DNA of 64,000 bases from NCBI RefSeq assembly GCF_964340395.1, contig NC_135571.1, positions 2,899,611 through 2,963,610 on the forward strand, written 5' to 3'. Origin of the DNA: Glandiceps talaboti. Its lineage: Eukaryota > Hemichordata > Enteropneusta > Spengelidae. The position numbers and the translations under genes are program-made. The notes under the pieces were generated by a model, which did no database searches, was not told the DNA's origin, and worked only from the letters and a program-made list of their open reading frames with translations. Positions within the stretch are counted from its first letter, which is position 1, and the number at the start of each line of letters is the position of its first letter. Positions 38,211 to 51,358 of this stretch are shown here, one piece after another.

Positions 38211-38903
38211 AGACATTTCACCATCCCTATAGCACTGCTGAACTTTAATTCAGTTGTGCTTTAAAGCTATGAAGATATCCATGATGATATCGAGAATTTA
38301 ATATGTAGATATCAAACAGCTGGATGATAAAAGTACCCCAACAATAAATATAGACAAATTGCACAGTGTATCACTGTCTACATATTGCCCTAGTATGCTT
38401 TGTAATGAGTTACTCACTTCCTCAATTCTTACATGTGTTCAAGTATACCTTCTTAATTTTACAGCGGGGGTCTGTAACGAGACCCTACGTTTGAATCTAT
38501 CGCCCCTCGTTGCTGTTAAAGTATCGTTTAATTCCACTCAAGTCACGAAGGGGTTTTGTTCTATATATGTTTACAACTGAAAGGGGCTTTCTACTAATTG
38601 ATAACGTGAATATTGCATGCAATGGTCATAGGCGGCTCGACATTTACAAAGATCACGTAATCACGAATGACATTACACCGCCATCGGCTGAGATGTGTTC
38701 ATGCTGATTCACATCGTTCTCTGATAAGAATAAAGTAAAACTGAACGTTCGGTAGACATCATAGAATCCAGACATGCGTAGAGACACAGGTTGTTTCATA
38801 ATTTATCTTACAAACCAGAAACGTACAAACATTCAAATGTACAGTCTATTTTTTAAAAAACTATTCATAAGTTAAACCACTTTTGCCCAAAGTTATGCAT
38901 TTG
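38211..38903. other. Intron sequence between the two SINE copies
   Basis: No recognised feature. Plus frames at 38359-38580 and 38510-38707 lack motifs. Confidence 0.45.
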
Positions 38904-39263
38904 TGGAGTCATGATGGTTAGACTGGCCGGATTGGAGTCTGCAAGTTGCAGTTTCGAGCCCCATCGATGACGTTTGTTCCTGAGTGGCTAAAGTCCTTGG
39001 GCAAGATTTAAACCAGTCAACCCAGCTGTATAATTGGGGACCTGGTAGGATAGATGTTTCAATGTGAATGCTTTAATCCTACGCGCTTATAAAGGCTGCA
39101 ATGGACTGTATGCTCCCCAGGGAGTTGAGGAAGTATAACGGGTCGTTGTGCCGCTATAGATCGGAGCCAGGGGTAGTAATTGTAAAGCTCTTTGAGCACC
39201 AAGACTGGGTGGGAAAGCGCTATGTAAAAACCAGCATTATTATTATTATTATTATTATTATTA
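38904..39263 (+). mobile_element. tRNA-derived SINE, copy 2, with (ATT)n tail
   Basis: TGGAGTCATGATGGTTAGAC (A-box-like TGGTTAGACTGGCCGG) and B-box-like GTTTCGAGCCCC at 38951-38962 head a body that matches copy 1. The 3' end (GAGCACCAAGACTGGGTGGG, then AAAGCGCTATGTAAAA) and the ATT trinucleotide tail are typical of tRNA-derived SINEs. This copy is the better preserved of the two and gives the full-length size of about 360 bp. Confidence 0.85.
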
Positions 39264-40356
39264 ACATTATTTGCTATTACTCGAAAAAGAGAACACAGCA
39301 TGTTTTGTTCATTGGCCCTATATTTTTTTTACAATATAACTAAACTCTTCATAAGTAAGATCACGTTTACGCTAAAAGATTTGCGTTTGCTAATATTAGA
39401 ATTCGACAACGCAACACATATGCATATATGTATTTTGGAGAACACACATGTCATTCAGCTATCTCTCATAATGCATAGTTCCTTTGGTAACCATGACATC
39501 ACTTCTGTAAGCAATTTTTACTTTTAAGGTAGCCCTAAAATATCTCGTGGGTTACCCACCAACCAAGGTGACGTTTTTCTGCATCTACAGAAGATTACAA
39601 TGCGCATGCGCAGTCTGAATTGCCAGTTCACTTTAATATTTGAAACCAGATCATAATTACCAGGGTGTTAATGACTCCCGTTTAGGCCATACGTACATAT
39701 TACACATATTACATATAGATAAATACGGGTTGCTGTAACATGACTTTCAATCCTTTTACAAATCGTCAATTTTTGTATAAAGTATTTATAGAACGTGATG
39801 TGAACAAGATATACATATATTTAACAGTCGTTTAACTTAAGAAAGCGAAAAATCTCATATCGTTAAGTATTTATAGAACGTGACGTTAACGAGATATGGA
39901 AATAACATGCTTGAATGCCTGTAAAACTTGATGATGTAAAATCGAGCGCTACATTTTACAAATGGTGAAGTTAGTTTCATTTCCCTTCAAAATACATGTC
40001 TACTTCACTGTAACAGTTGCATGTTTAGTTCATTGTAACAGTTGCATGTTTAGCTCACTGTTGCATGTTTAGTTCACTTTTGATATTATGATTATTGCCT
40101 TGAAATCTCACAGGAACGCATACACCTCTGCTAATACATTAGAACACCTCTAGGAATACGTTTTAGAGTAATCCCGCAGCATTCAAGACTGCGTGGCCAT
40201 GTGTGACGGAAAGATTAATCTAATCTAAATGTCACAGTTCTAACATTTCCCTATGTAGTTCTTTAAAGTGAGACAATCCTAAGTTTATGTTTTCCAGGAT
40301 AACTTCTGCTGTACATTAAACAGTATTTGTAACATATTAAGGCCTAAAAGACAATT
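39264..40356. other. Intron sequence, no exon seen
   Basis: Contains the palindrome TGCGCATGCGCA at 39601-39612. GTATTTATAGAACGTGA is repeated at about 39781 and 39869. TTGCATGTTTAG(T/C)TCA is repeated three times at about 40016-40077. Confidence 0.55.
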
Positions 40357-40695
40357 GTTTGGTTCTGGTTACCCGACCCCACCTTGCCGACCCTAAACCT
40401 TTTTCACATATTCGAGGAAAAAAAAAATAAAATCGCAAAAATTGTGAAGTCTCACGAGAAATAGTGGATGTGGGAACTGACATCAACTTACAAAGACAAT
40501 ATAAAGATGTTCTTCCAATCCGTAATGGCTGTGCATCTGATAGGAAAAAATAAACAACACAGGGACCATTTGGAAAACAATGGAAAACCTGAAATAGACA
40601 CTCACCCAGAAAAAAATATATATAATAATTGAAAAATAAAATAAAAAATCTACCTACCCCACCTATTCTAAAATTGAGCGTAATCGGAACAACAC
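40357..40695. mobile_element. MITE family 1, copy 3
   Basis: Starts GTTTGGTTCTGGTTACCCGA, then TTGCCGACCCTAAAC. Ends AGCGTAATCGGAACAACAC. The ends pair as an imperfect inverted repeat. Internal sequence matches copy 2 over most of its length and copy 1 near both ends. Confidence 0.78.
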
Positions 40696-41660
40696 AATAT
40701 TTTTTATTAGCTAAGGCCTAATACAAGGTATATCTACTCATCAAGCGTTGTATGGTGTGATTTATAATATGAATACTGAATATACGTCTATTTTGCCATC
40801 AACTCGGTTAAGAATTCCAACGCCAAGAGAAAATTTAAATGTCATCTACGGTTTACACCGAGTCGACATTAATATTTTAATAGAACATTTGAGTTGAATC
40901 TAGGTTTATGCAAGTATATTCACCCAAGTGTGTTTTGCTTCTAAACTCAGTTTGGGCTACTTCAACTTAGATCTTGTGTTTTACTGTTTTATCAATTTCT
41001 AGAATGGAAGACTAAAGAAAGCAGATTGATATTAATGATATTTGATACAAAGATCAAATATCGAGTTACTATATGAATGATGTTAAGTTCGTTATACCTC
41101 TGCCGCGTATCTAATAACTAGAAATTTATGAGCTCCGTAAGTGGAGCAATATGATTTAGATTTATCAATGCACGGAATAGATTAATTATGTATTGAAATA
41201 ACACAATTCCCATGCCTCGTTGAAATATATCTTCACAGAAAAAATGTCGTAAGATGAAGTCTCAAAAATAACGGTGATTTTATAATCCATAAGTTTTATC
41301 TTAAGTCCTGTCAACCTTCGAGTCAAATTTACAATTCTGTATTTACTCTAATCATAACAAAACACAGGCAAGGTTTGTTATGGGTCATTCAATCAACGTA
41401 AGTGGTTTTCAAATCCTTTAGTTGAAGTAACAGCAGATCGTTAAGTCAGGACATTCCATATACTCAAACCTGACAAGAGCGTGTTCTGTCCTAATACATC
41501 GGCATCACCTTTGTGCCACGTTTGCCAGTCTTCTTACTTATTAATATATGTCTTGCCGTAGGGTGATATGTATTAAATGGAACTACTTAAGCAACAACAT
41601 AAAAATGGCGACATTAAGTTATAGTGTTTTAGTTTGCTTTGTTAATATATATACATATAT
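40696..41660. other. Intron sequence with no recognised feature
   Basis: AT-rich DNA without a coding signal. Confidence 0.45.
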
Positions 41661-41663
41661 AAT

Positions 41664-41831
<168 letters not shown>

Positions 41832-43040
41832 GACATGTTTGTAGTGAGCAAACAAGTAATATCAGTTCATTTATTGTGAATTGACGCAGTCCATGTCGTA
41901 GAATTATATTTATGAGCACAGCAAACGGTAATTCAAAAGGACAACGATTTGAATATTGGTCATTCACGTAAAATCAGAATCCAGTTATTCACATTTAATA
42001 GTGTTAAAGTATCCGTGATCACCAAATTGGGAACTATTGAGATATATCCAAAGATATTTACAATTATTCACTTCAATCCATATTTTCTGTTCAAAGAGAA
42101 TAACTTGGTTTTGTGCTTAATCACTTTTAAACGCACCGACACTATAATTTTCACTTAATATCATATAATATCACACACGTGACAGTAGATATTCCAAAAA
42201 CAGATAATCTTATGATTTATCAGAAATTTATTTAGATTGTGAAATGAGTTGATAAATTCCTTTTGTTATCAAAATACAATATCAGGATAACTACACACCC
42301 AAATAAATATTAATTTTGTGTAGTTGTAAGAGAACAAATTAAGCTACATAAGACCTATAACCCCGTCCCATCCCTTTGAAATGAAGCAGTAATGAAAAAT
42401 AAGCATTGTCCAATTGTCAGCAAACCATATATTGCCATGACAACCTTGATATAGTTTTTTTTTTTAAGAAGAGGGTTGAATGTCAAAGCAATCATACTAT
42501 TTCAAAAATGGTAATACTAATCAGGTTCAGAAGATTAGTCATACAATCCTACGTGCCCCGGTTTAGAAGGTTAACCTTAAGTCTATAAACGTCTGCAATG
42601 TTTATCCAAAAATGGCGTAAACCCTAATCTCTTATTTTCCCCTTGACTATTCGATCATAATGTATCGTCATGTGTAGGACCATTGCCACAGTCAAGTATA
42701 AACAATATAGTCAAATATTGACAGCTTCAAGAAACACAAGATTAACTGAGTGTAAACATTACCAACACAGAGGCCAAGTATACGTCAAATGTCTGTTCTT
42801 TTCAAGTGAATAATTGTAAATATCTTTGGATAGATGTCAATAGTTCCCAATTTGGTGATCACGGGGATACTTTAACACTATCAAATATGAATACCTGGAT
42901 TGTGATTTTAAGTGAATGGCAAAAATTTTGCCGTTTTGAATTACCGTTTGGTGTGCTCATAAATACCATTCTACGACATGGACTGCGTCAATTCACAATA
43001 AATGAACTGATATTACTTGTTTGCTCACTACAAACATGTC
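41832..43040. mobile_element. Long inverted repeat element, ~240-bp arms around a 730-bp core
   Basis: The left arm 41832-42074 (GACATGTTTGTAGTGAGCAA...TTTACAATTATTCACTTC) is the imperfect reverse complement of the right arm 42805-43040 (AAGTGAATAATTGTAAA...TTGCTCACTACAAACATGTC). Arms match along their length with scattered substitutions and small indels. The core (42075-42804) is AT-rich with no recognisable frame. Frames at the arm ends share a peptide ([20 protein letters not shown]) only because the arms are copies. It fits a foldback or long-TIR non-autonomous element. No clear target duplication was seen, partly because the left flank is a microsatellite. Confidence 0.88.
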
Positions 43041-43164
43041 AATTTGTCTACATGACTTGTATGAGAATAGTTTTATGTTGTAAGTGTACACACTCTCCAT
43101 CGATATGTTTTTGTATTTGTGGTTTCATAAAATAAAATGAAAGGATGAAAGGATACCTAAATAG

Positions 43165-43172
43165 ACAGAGAC

Positions 43173-43238
<66 letters not shown>
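43165..43238. repeat. (GACA)n microsatellite
   Basis: About 70 bp of nearly pure CAGA units, 125 bp past the inverted repeat element. Confidence 0.97.
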
Positions 43239-46200
43239 GAATGAATAGTTACACATGCAAGAGTGATGGAATGGAAAGAAATGGAATCAAAGATTTTGTT
43301 GGAAGTAAAATATGGAGAAACGACATTTGATTATAGAGAGGATATACTTGTTAATTACTAGAATCCTGAAACATCAATTTATATTATTTTGTTGTAAATG
43401 GGCATATGAGATCAGCAGTTGAAAAGGCCTCGACAACTCATTGAATTGAATGTTCAAAAGAACAGATGAAGATTATTCAAATCCCCAATACCTAAATTGA
43501 TTGTATATTTTGCTAATTTCGACATGATGACTTCTGTTAGTTTACTTACATAAGCCTTAGTAACGAGTATACGTCATGGATAATATCCTTCGTTCTAAAA
43601 TATACATTCATACTAAAATTGTACATTCAACTTTTGGTGTGTTATCTCAAATTGGCCTGAGTTGTCTAATACATAACTTGGTTGTACTTAATACTGGCTA
43701 GCCATAAATGAAATTTCTGTTATAAGTGTTTTGTAACATATAGCGACTTACTAGTAATATTGTATACATACCCTGAACAGTATTAAACCACATGTGAGTA
43801 AACGTATTTGTGTAGCTGTACACATATAGTGTAGTACAATAAATGTAATCGATTTTATTTTGGGGTCCACACCCTAAAATCAACACCTGAACGCAATCAC
43901 CATTTCTACCTGTTATTGTACTAGATACGGTTCAAATCGAACTATAATGAAAAATATACAATATCTAGTTATTGATACTTTAACCCTTTTCAGTGAATAT
44001 ATAGTTGGTTGTCTGCTCGAAAATAACCCTCGACTTGCTGCTAGTTCAGCTTTACAGGTATTATACTATTGACTTAAAAATATACATAATGACAATCTTC
44101 AAAGTAGACTGCGTACACTCAAAACCTGCAGTAAAAGAATTCCCTACTGGGAGTGTATGTAGAAGTCTAAAGTTTCAATTAGGTATGCTAAAAAGTACAG
44201 CGGTAAAAGAACATGATCATGGCCTGAGGAATTTAATGTCAGAATAGTGAATTGTCATATGCTAGGCAGGAAGCAAAGGTACAAAATCGGGATAGCATTT
44301 TTATGGTCCATTACTCACCTTCAGGATCTTTAAACATATTTTGATAATAACTATCTCTGGATGGTTTTAAGGAATCATTTTCGATCCTATTAGTACCATC
44401 CCGATGCTGTATTCTATTATTTAGTTGAACCTAAGGCCTTAGATGGCTGTATAACCCTATGGCCTTACACGTGCAATACATACCAAAATATATATTTTAT
44501 GCAGTCCCACTGTTCTAGCCTAAATTGATTCACATTCTATACAAGGAATGAAAACATGTTTTCATCAATGCAAATATAAGCAATTTCTTCTCTTAATGCT
44601 TCTCTGACAATCCTAAACTTCATCATGTGATTTACTAATTTATGGAAAGTTTATAATAAGTGAAGGCACTATCAAGTTAAAATGCTATCTAACCATTACC
44701 TGCATAGCTCAATTATACAGGAGAGATGTTCTTAAGTTGTCGTAATACATGTAGATATTTTTTGTAAAACTCCTAAATCATTTATAGTTATATATTTGAT
44801 CTTCCAAATCGTATAACAGAATTGTGCATCAATTCAAAATCATTTGCCAGGGTTTTTATTACATAAGGGGTACAGCTATAATGATGTAAAGTTTTTAAAA
44901 ACTCTTTACTGGAATATTTTTTTTATATTTTAAATTCATTAAAATGAATGTCGTACTGAACAGAAAACAGAAAACTGCATTATAGTTTATACATGCGTTT
45001 ACTCATGATAATTCTGTTGCTTTTTTATGTCGTCTTAAAAGGTGATGTCACATTCTAATACAAGTGGTTTACTTGTTCAGACAACCCCTATTAATGTCAT
45101 AATGATTGGGTAGTAATGATATTAGCTCATATATACGGTGTACATTGCGCATGTGCAAACTGCACGCTCAGAGTTTATACATTGTATCGCCTGAGAAGGT
45201 GTTTCTTTGACACTGTATAGAGGTTAGCTATTGCTTTTCCCCAACTACAACCCTTGCAATAGTTGTCTAGAAATTTGCAACAACTGTTGCAAGGGTTGTA
45301 TAATCATAGTATAGTAGAATTTCTCGTCTGCAAAACCTAAACTGGTGCAATGCAGCGCTGCTGTCTGTTGTGCTTAATAGGTTTGTTCAGTTTATTCAAT
45401 TTCGTATGCATTTTATTATTTTCCCAATATGACAGACATCGTTAAGAGGTTACATTAGTAAACAAATATTAATCTAAAATATAATCTAAAGTGTTATAAT
45501 TATAATAAACATTTTGAACTCATTGTTGCTAATTGAATATTGGTGTTTTATTGTATCATGGAATATTTAAAACGTTTGCATGATTTTTATTATTGATTCT
45601 ACTTAGTTACGGCAAATGTAAATAAATTATTGTATTTGTATATGACTTAATACTCTGGTAATGGAGGTCTATGTGGACTAAGATACACAAACTAAAACTA
45701 TTCTTGCAACATGGTGATACAAGCTATTGGCACAGTGATGGACAGCGGTTTAATTGTGCAAACAGTAGCCTGGGTGGATTTTCTGATGACTTCTATGATC
45801 TTGTAGAGTCCATTTTTTGCGGGAGTTCCAATGTTTACACTGTATTTAAGTTTATCACAGGGCGAGTACATTCTTACAATTAAGGCACTGACATCACACA
45901 CTTGTGTATTCCACCACATTGATCAACAGTAGCTTTAGTTGTGTCTATCTTAGTTAACCGAGATCTCGATTGCCAGAGTAGTATGCAACGTATAGTGGGC
46001 GACTAAGGTAACAACTATAAATCAAATACGTTATATTATTGAGTGCAAATCATGCCGTCGATATAGCAATAGCATACACTTTGATATGTTAACTTGCAGA
46101 TTGAATTTCAGACAATTAGTTACTCAAATATTGAGCCCTTTGGATAACATGGAAATATATTGTTATAACGTTAAGTGTGGTAAAATGCCGTTACAAAAAT

Positions 46201-46850
46201 AAACAGTGCTTGGTGTACGTTCTCATTATACTGCATGTCACAAACTGAATGTCTCAAACTGATCACCCTCAACTGTATGAATCATTTTATTCGGAGGGAG
46301 GGGCTGTTGTTGACAATGTTCTCGGCTTTACCACAATCCTCTGCACAAGAGGCCATTAATGTGATTCTGTTCTTCAAATGGACATTTTAAAATGTTAACG
46401 TCTACATTGGTTTCAGTTTGATTTATATTTCAAATGTCGTTCATTTTGATGAAATTGAAGAACATATGATATAACTGCAAACGAATCAAATAACCAAACT
46501 GTAATATTACTACGGAAGACTCCAACCTAATCAGTCAACAGATTATCTTTCAACGTTAAACACAATTTCCTGTGTTTACGTGCGTGTATGTCAAGAGTTG
46601 ATTTCGTCCTCGTAGTTCAAGACATGTGAAGGCTTATGAAAAAATAAAGAGGAAATTACGAGTCTATTGAAAATAGCACATCCTGACTCGAAAGGTTATA
46701 TGAACCAATTTGTATTCATAGATAGAATCATTTGATGACTGCATCTAGCCCTTAAGAGGTTGAATAATTAATAATATGTGTGTTACTATTTGAAGGTTCC
46801 ATTTATGATTAGCAAGATATGTTTTTGGAATGGATTGATTCATTGGGATG
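43239..46850. other. Intron sequence with one hairpin, no exon seen
   Basis: Unique AT-rich DNA apart from the hairpin at 45247-45299. Short frames at 43698, 44005 and 45671 show no motif. Confidence 0.45.
45247..45299. repeat. Strong hairpin, 19-bp arms
   Basis: ACAACCCTTGCAATAGTTG pairs with CAACTGTTGCAAGGGTTGT with one mismatch across a 15-base loop. Confidence 0.85.
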
Positions 46851-46852
46851 TT

Positions 46853-46867
46853 TGGTTGGTTGGTTGG

Positions 46868-46900
<33 letters not shown>

Positions 46901-46940
46901 CGATCCATCGATTGATCGATCCATCGATCGATTGATTAAT
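46853..46940. repeat. (GGTT)n(GATT)n(GATC)n microsatellite
   Basis: Short GGTT block, then GATT, then alternating GATC and CATC units. Confidence 0.93.
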
Positions 46941-47428
46941 TCTCAAATCCATGGTTTAACAGACTATTAATACTAATTTCAAATATTAGAGCAACCTGTC
47001 TAGGTAACAGGAAGTCAATGTATTAGGGTAGGGTGTACATAAACTCAATTATGGTTCAATGTGTTGTATTGTCGTCGCCTCAAAACCTGTACATTTTCTG
47101 GTACCAGAGTTCCTTAATCATTATAATCATTTAGTTGGTAAGTGTCTACTCATAATTAAAGTTTGCACAGACAGAGGGGGGATGTCGGTAAAGTTGTAGC
47201 CACTCGTGGACTAGAACAAAGATTTGCTGTACGTTAGGGGTCTCAAAGTATTCTTGCACTACTCCTTACCACAACCTTAACTCCTTAACTTGAATACGAA
47301 AATGCATCCATTGCACAGTGCGTCTACTTTTCTGTACCCGTAATTGCGCATGCGTATAATAAAGAGTGTACTAAAAGATATGAAATGATGTTAGCCAATC
47401 AACAAAGAGGTTACAATCACATGATTAC

Positions 47429-47473
47429 CTGGTACATCCAAACGTTTGTCTTGATAACCTGCATCTTTTCGTC
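47429..47473 (-). CDS. nAChR-like subunit, 45-bp exon (loop D)
   Basis: Between TCTATTTACAG and GTAATCATG the minus strand reads DEKMQVIKTNVWMYQ, exactly 45 bp in phase 0 on both sides. This is the conserved short nAChR exon (D-E-K-x-Q-x-x-x-T-x-x-W-x-x-Q). The loop D Trp of the complementary binding face is kept. It joins the neighbouring exons to give QFIDV-DEKMQ and WMYQ-EWDDY, both canonical junctions. Too short to be noticed as an open frame on its own. Confidence 0.96.
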
Positions 47474-49189
47474 CTGTAAATAGAAAAATAAAACAAAAAA
47501 TAAAGGCGGGAAATTTGACATGTTAATGTTGAATGTTTCAAGATTTATTTGAACCTCGCAATCCCATTATTTACTAAAATATTTCAACACTTCTGAACAG
47601 AATCAAGGAAACCCGTGACAGTGTCTACCAGTGTTGTGTGCGACAACACAGGGTCTTGACTGCACGCTTCTTCACTTGCTGTACTAATTAGCATGTCGTT
47701 TCACTATCTGGTGTCAACTAACAGAATATAGATAGTAGTCACGCTATGCTTTCACGGTCATTGATTTTCCATGGCATACGTACATGTAGATACCAAGGTT
47801 ATCTAGCAACATCTCGTTGGATAAGTTCAGAAAGATTTATAGCACTCTGCATTAGCTTGTAAAGAGTACATGTTAATACGGATTTCACATTCTATCTTTC
47901 ACCTGTATAAGATGACATGGGGCGATGTAACACTAGATGAGACGAAGCTAGGAGAAACCCATATGTATAGACCTACGACACACAACACTGAATTATTAAG
48001 AAAAGGCACGAACTTAAAAGGAACGTGATGATATAAGAGATATCAAAAGAAATAAGAGATGATATCAAAATAATTCAAATGAAATGATGTGAAGTACATA
48101 TACACTATAGTTCAATGAACTCTGTCAATGAAAGCGATGCTAGCCAGAGTTCACATATTAGCCAACATTGTCAAAGTAGCCAACAGCTTAAAAGAATTTA
48201 TGAAAGTTTCTTAGAGTTTAATAACCTGTTAGTAATGGATTTGCAATCTATTCCATACATATGACCAATATAGATCATTAGTAAAACATTGCTGATCGAT
48301 TAAAGTCACTTTCATTTCCAGATTGATTGATTGATTTTGAACTCTCCCTTAACAAAATGGGTGTGTAAAAAGGAGTCATTGATTTATTGGATTTCACACT
48401 GCGTTAATTGACAAATAGTTCTAAACTTAACGTTTCCATCGGCATGGCATGAAAGCGTTTAACCTCTTCCTTGAAATGTTGCCACCCCTAATTACAATGT
48501 TGTGACCTCATCAAATTCTAACGATAAATTGCATGCCCTCTGTCGTTATTGAATGCAGGAAACGATTTATGATTCTTAATGTACTGAAAATTTGAATGAT
48601 TAAACATTCACTAAAAGGTAACTAAGTGTGACAAGTTCATTCATATTCGGGCTAGAAGTATAATACATCATAAAAGTACATTAGAAAGGGGGTCGCCATA
48701 GTATTTTCACACATATTTATTTTTCACACATATTTATTTTTGTGTAGTATTAAATCCACAATACCAAACATAAAAAAGATATAATATATTACACACGCTT
48801 GAATTTTAAGGTAATCATCTTAAATACACAATTAAATCTTTCCAACATAATTGAGAATTTCGTCTGCTTATCAAAGTCCAGCCATATTCTGCATAATCAC
48901 ACAGACTTTGTAGTACATTTGTGTCGCTCCCAATTCTTTCAAATCATGTGTTCATTAATCACATAAATCATGTCTCCATTAAGTAATATAGAAGTAAAGT
49001 ATTTGGGGAGGACTGTGTCTTCTATGAAGACTTGTCCTGTGTGTGCCCAATAATCTAATAGCCGATAGTGAATACACTGTGAACATGTGATCGGAACTCA
49101 AACTTATAAATGATCACTCATACTAATGACTTCGAAAGTTTTATTAACGTTTATTAGTGTTTGCTCATTATACCAGTAATTCTTTTACC

Positions 49190-49560
49190 AGGCTTTTCCA
49201 GACTTCTCCAGAATTTCATTACACTTATTAGGCACCATGTCATTCCTATGATTTACTGTACCTTGGATCTATTCGAACAGTGGTAATCATTCTCTATGTT
49301 ACCTCAAATGTTTAAGTTAGCGAAAAAAAATATGAAAGTAGCGCAAAAATTTCACTTCAATTACTTTGAATAAAATGAGTGTTTGTAGACAGTTTCCTTT
49401 AAATTTTTTTGCTCCTTATATGAATAATTGTTGCTTTCCAGACTTTTCCAAACTTTTCCAGGATTCCATTACATTTATTAGCCGCCATTCCTATGATTCG
49501 CACTATCTTAGAACTACAGCAAAGTTAGGAATCACTCCCTTTGTTATCAGATACTAAAAC
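49190..49560 (+). repeat. Diverged direct duplication (~125-bp units, ~240 bp apart)
   Basis: TTTTCCAGACTTCTCCAGAA, then TTCATTACACTTATTAGGC and CATTCCTATGATT, near 49193 recurs near 49436 as TTCCAGACTTTTCCAAACTT, then TTCCATTACATTTATTAGCC and CATTCCTATGATT. Confidence 0.65.
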
Positions 49561-50230
49561 CCTCAGTCGGAAATCAGAAATCAATATGTTACATTTGAAG
49601 AGAAACAAATAATGTTCACCTCATCAATAAACATCACCGTGAATGTTTCGAAGCAACTTCCGAAAGCACTGACTTCGGTTGAGCAGCGGTAAGATAATTT
49701 AGCGTTAAATGCAGAGAGGTTCGATCGGTCATTATTTATATTTATTTTTACAAAGATGTTACTGATGATGAGGAAATCATTGCTTTTGTGTGCTACTGCA
49801 AATGAACAGTCTTTAATGGCTTCTATTTCCAACCTTGGATCGATACTATTCCTAGGTATTGTTTAGATAATATTCAGTATCTATTCATGCTAATTTGAGT
49901 CATCCATTAGTAAGCTATGCCATTCTTCTTCTAGGTTTGTCTGAATTGCAAAGATCGGCGTTTTTGCTGTGCTGGTTTCTGTGTGTATTTTGATAAGTCT
50001 CGTAATATCAATACTCCTTTTGTGTTATCTTCTGTCAAGTTCCCTGTACTGTGATGTCCTCTGCCAGGAGTTATTCGTTAGGCTGAAATATGATTAAGTC
50101 CGTAAAGGCCAAGGGTTCTCTCTCTCTCTTCCCTTTCTCTAATCTTCTGCTTTTTGTCTGGTTAGCTGTCTTTCTGTCAGCCTTACCGTCTTTGTCTCCT
50201 TCTAACTGTGCATATGTCTGTCTCTCTGTA

Positions 50231-50231
50231 C

Positions 50232-50272
<41 letters not shown>

Positions 50273-50276
50273 GTCG

Positions 50277-50365
<89 letters not shown>
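50231..50365. repeat. (CTGT)n then (CT)n microsatellite
   Basis: Tetranucleotide CTGT followed by about 85 bp of CT. Confidence 0.97.
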
Positions 50366-50370
<5 letters not shown>

Positions 50371-51238
50371 GCTGGTTTGAATCTGTTTTTACACTATTTC
50401 TTATCATTGTCCAAGATATATATATATACTGGTCGACATTTACATATAACCAATGTATTATACAGTGTGGTGTAAGGAATTCAGCGTGTTACAATAATCA
50501 ATTATTATACGTTGCAGTGAAGTAGTTGGCGTGGCATTCGAATTAACTTTGATGAATGGTGATTACAGTTCTTTACGTATTGAATATTGGATTCCCTAAA
50601 TCAGCCGAAGGCGCCAATCGTCACACTTTGATGGTCCTGTAAAAGGGGCAAAGTTCAAAGGTTCGAAAACAATCCAGGGTTGATTTCTTACCCCTAAGAT
50701 AATTTGGCCTTCGGTTATGATTACCTTTATGCGTGAAGGACTAATACATACATATTCTCATAACTTCTTAAAAACCTACTTCGATTTAGGGTGACAATTT
50801 AAGTGTGTAGACAGTTGTCCATGTCTAACAAAGCTATAGAAAATGTTTGTTATTGACAAAAGAGCAATCTTATTTATTTATCATGACATCACTGATAACA
50901 TGCGACAAATGCAAGAACCTCGGTTTTAAACCTTGGCGTTTTAAGTCAAGTTTTGTCAACAATTAGTAAGTACTTTTTTCACACATTTCTCCCGGTTCAA
51001 AAAAGTGTTGTCTACTAACAGAATTAGTAGTAGAAGTAATATACCAAATTATACAATTATACAATACTCAAGTCAAGTTATTGTCCTCGAACAGAAAATA
51101 TGGATTATACAATGATCGTTGTACGTCACAACTACACGTGTCTACGTCAATGATTTTGCAGTGTCCGAAATATGGGCCAGAATGTATTAAATCGCCATTG
51201 TTTGTTTTTTCCATAAATTATACTTGAGGGGGTGTAAT
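50366..51238. other. Intron sequence with no recognised feature
   Basis: No coding signal on either strand. Confidence 0.45.
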
Positions 51239-51358
51239 TATTCTATTCATTCAGCTGGAAAAAACTAATGACAAAAGGGTTTGCCACAGTGACTATTCGT
51301 GTAGTGACTTGTGGTGTCAAGGTCTTCAGCTGAATGAAGTAAAATATTGGGGGATAAC
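51239..51358. mobile_element. Hairpin MITE (family 2), copy 2
   Basis: TTCATTCAGCTGGAAAAAAC on the left and GTCTTCAGCTGAATGAAGT on the right form the stem. The right end TATTGGGGGATAACATCTAA matches ATTTGGAATAACATCTAAA of the copy at 28768. Arms are shorter and more decayed than in copy 1. Confidence 0.6.

Noticed and set aside
37746-38962. B-box motifs as functional tRNA genes
   Set aside because: No cloverleaf with paired acceptor stem and anticodon arm is visible; both belong to SINE bodies.
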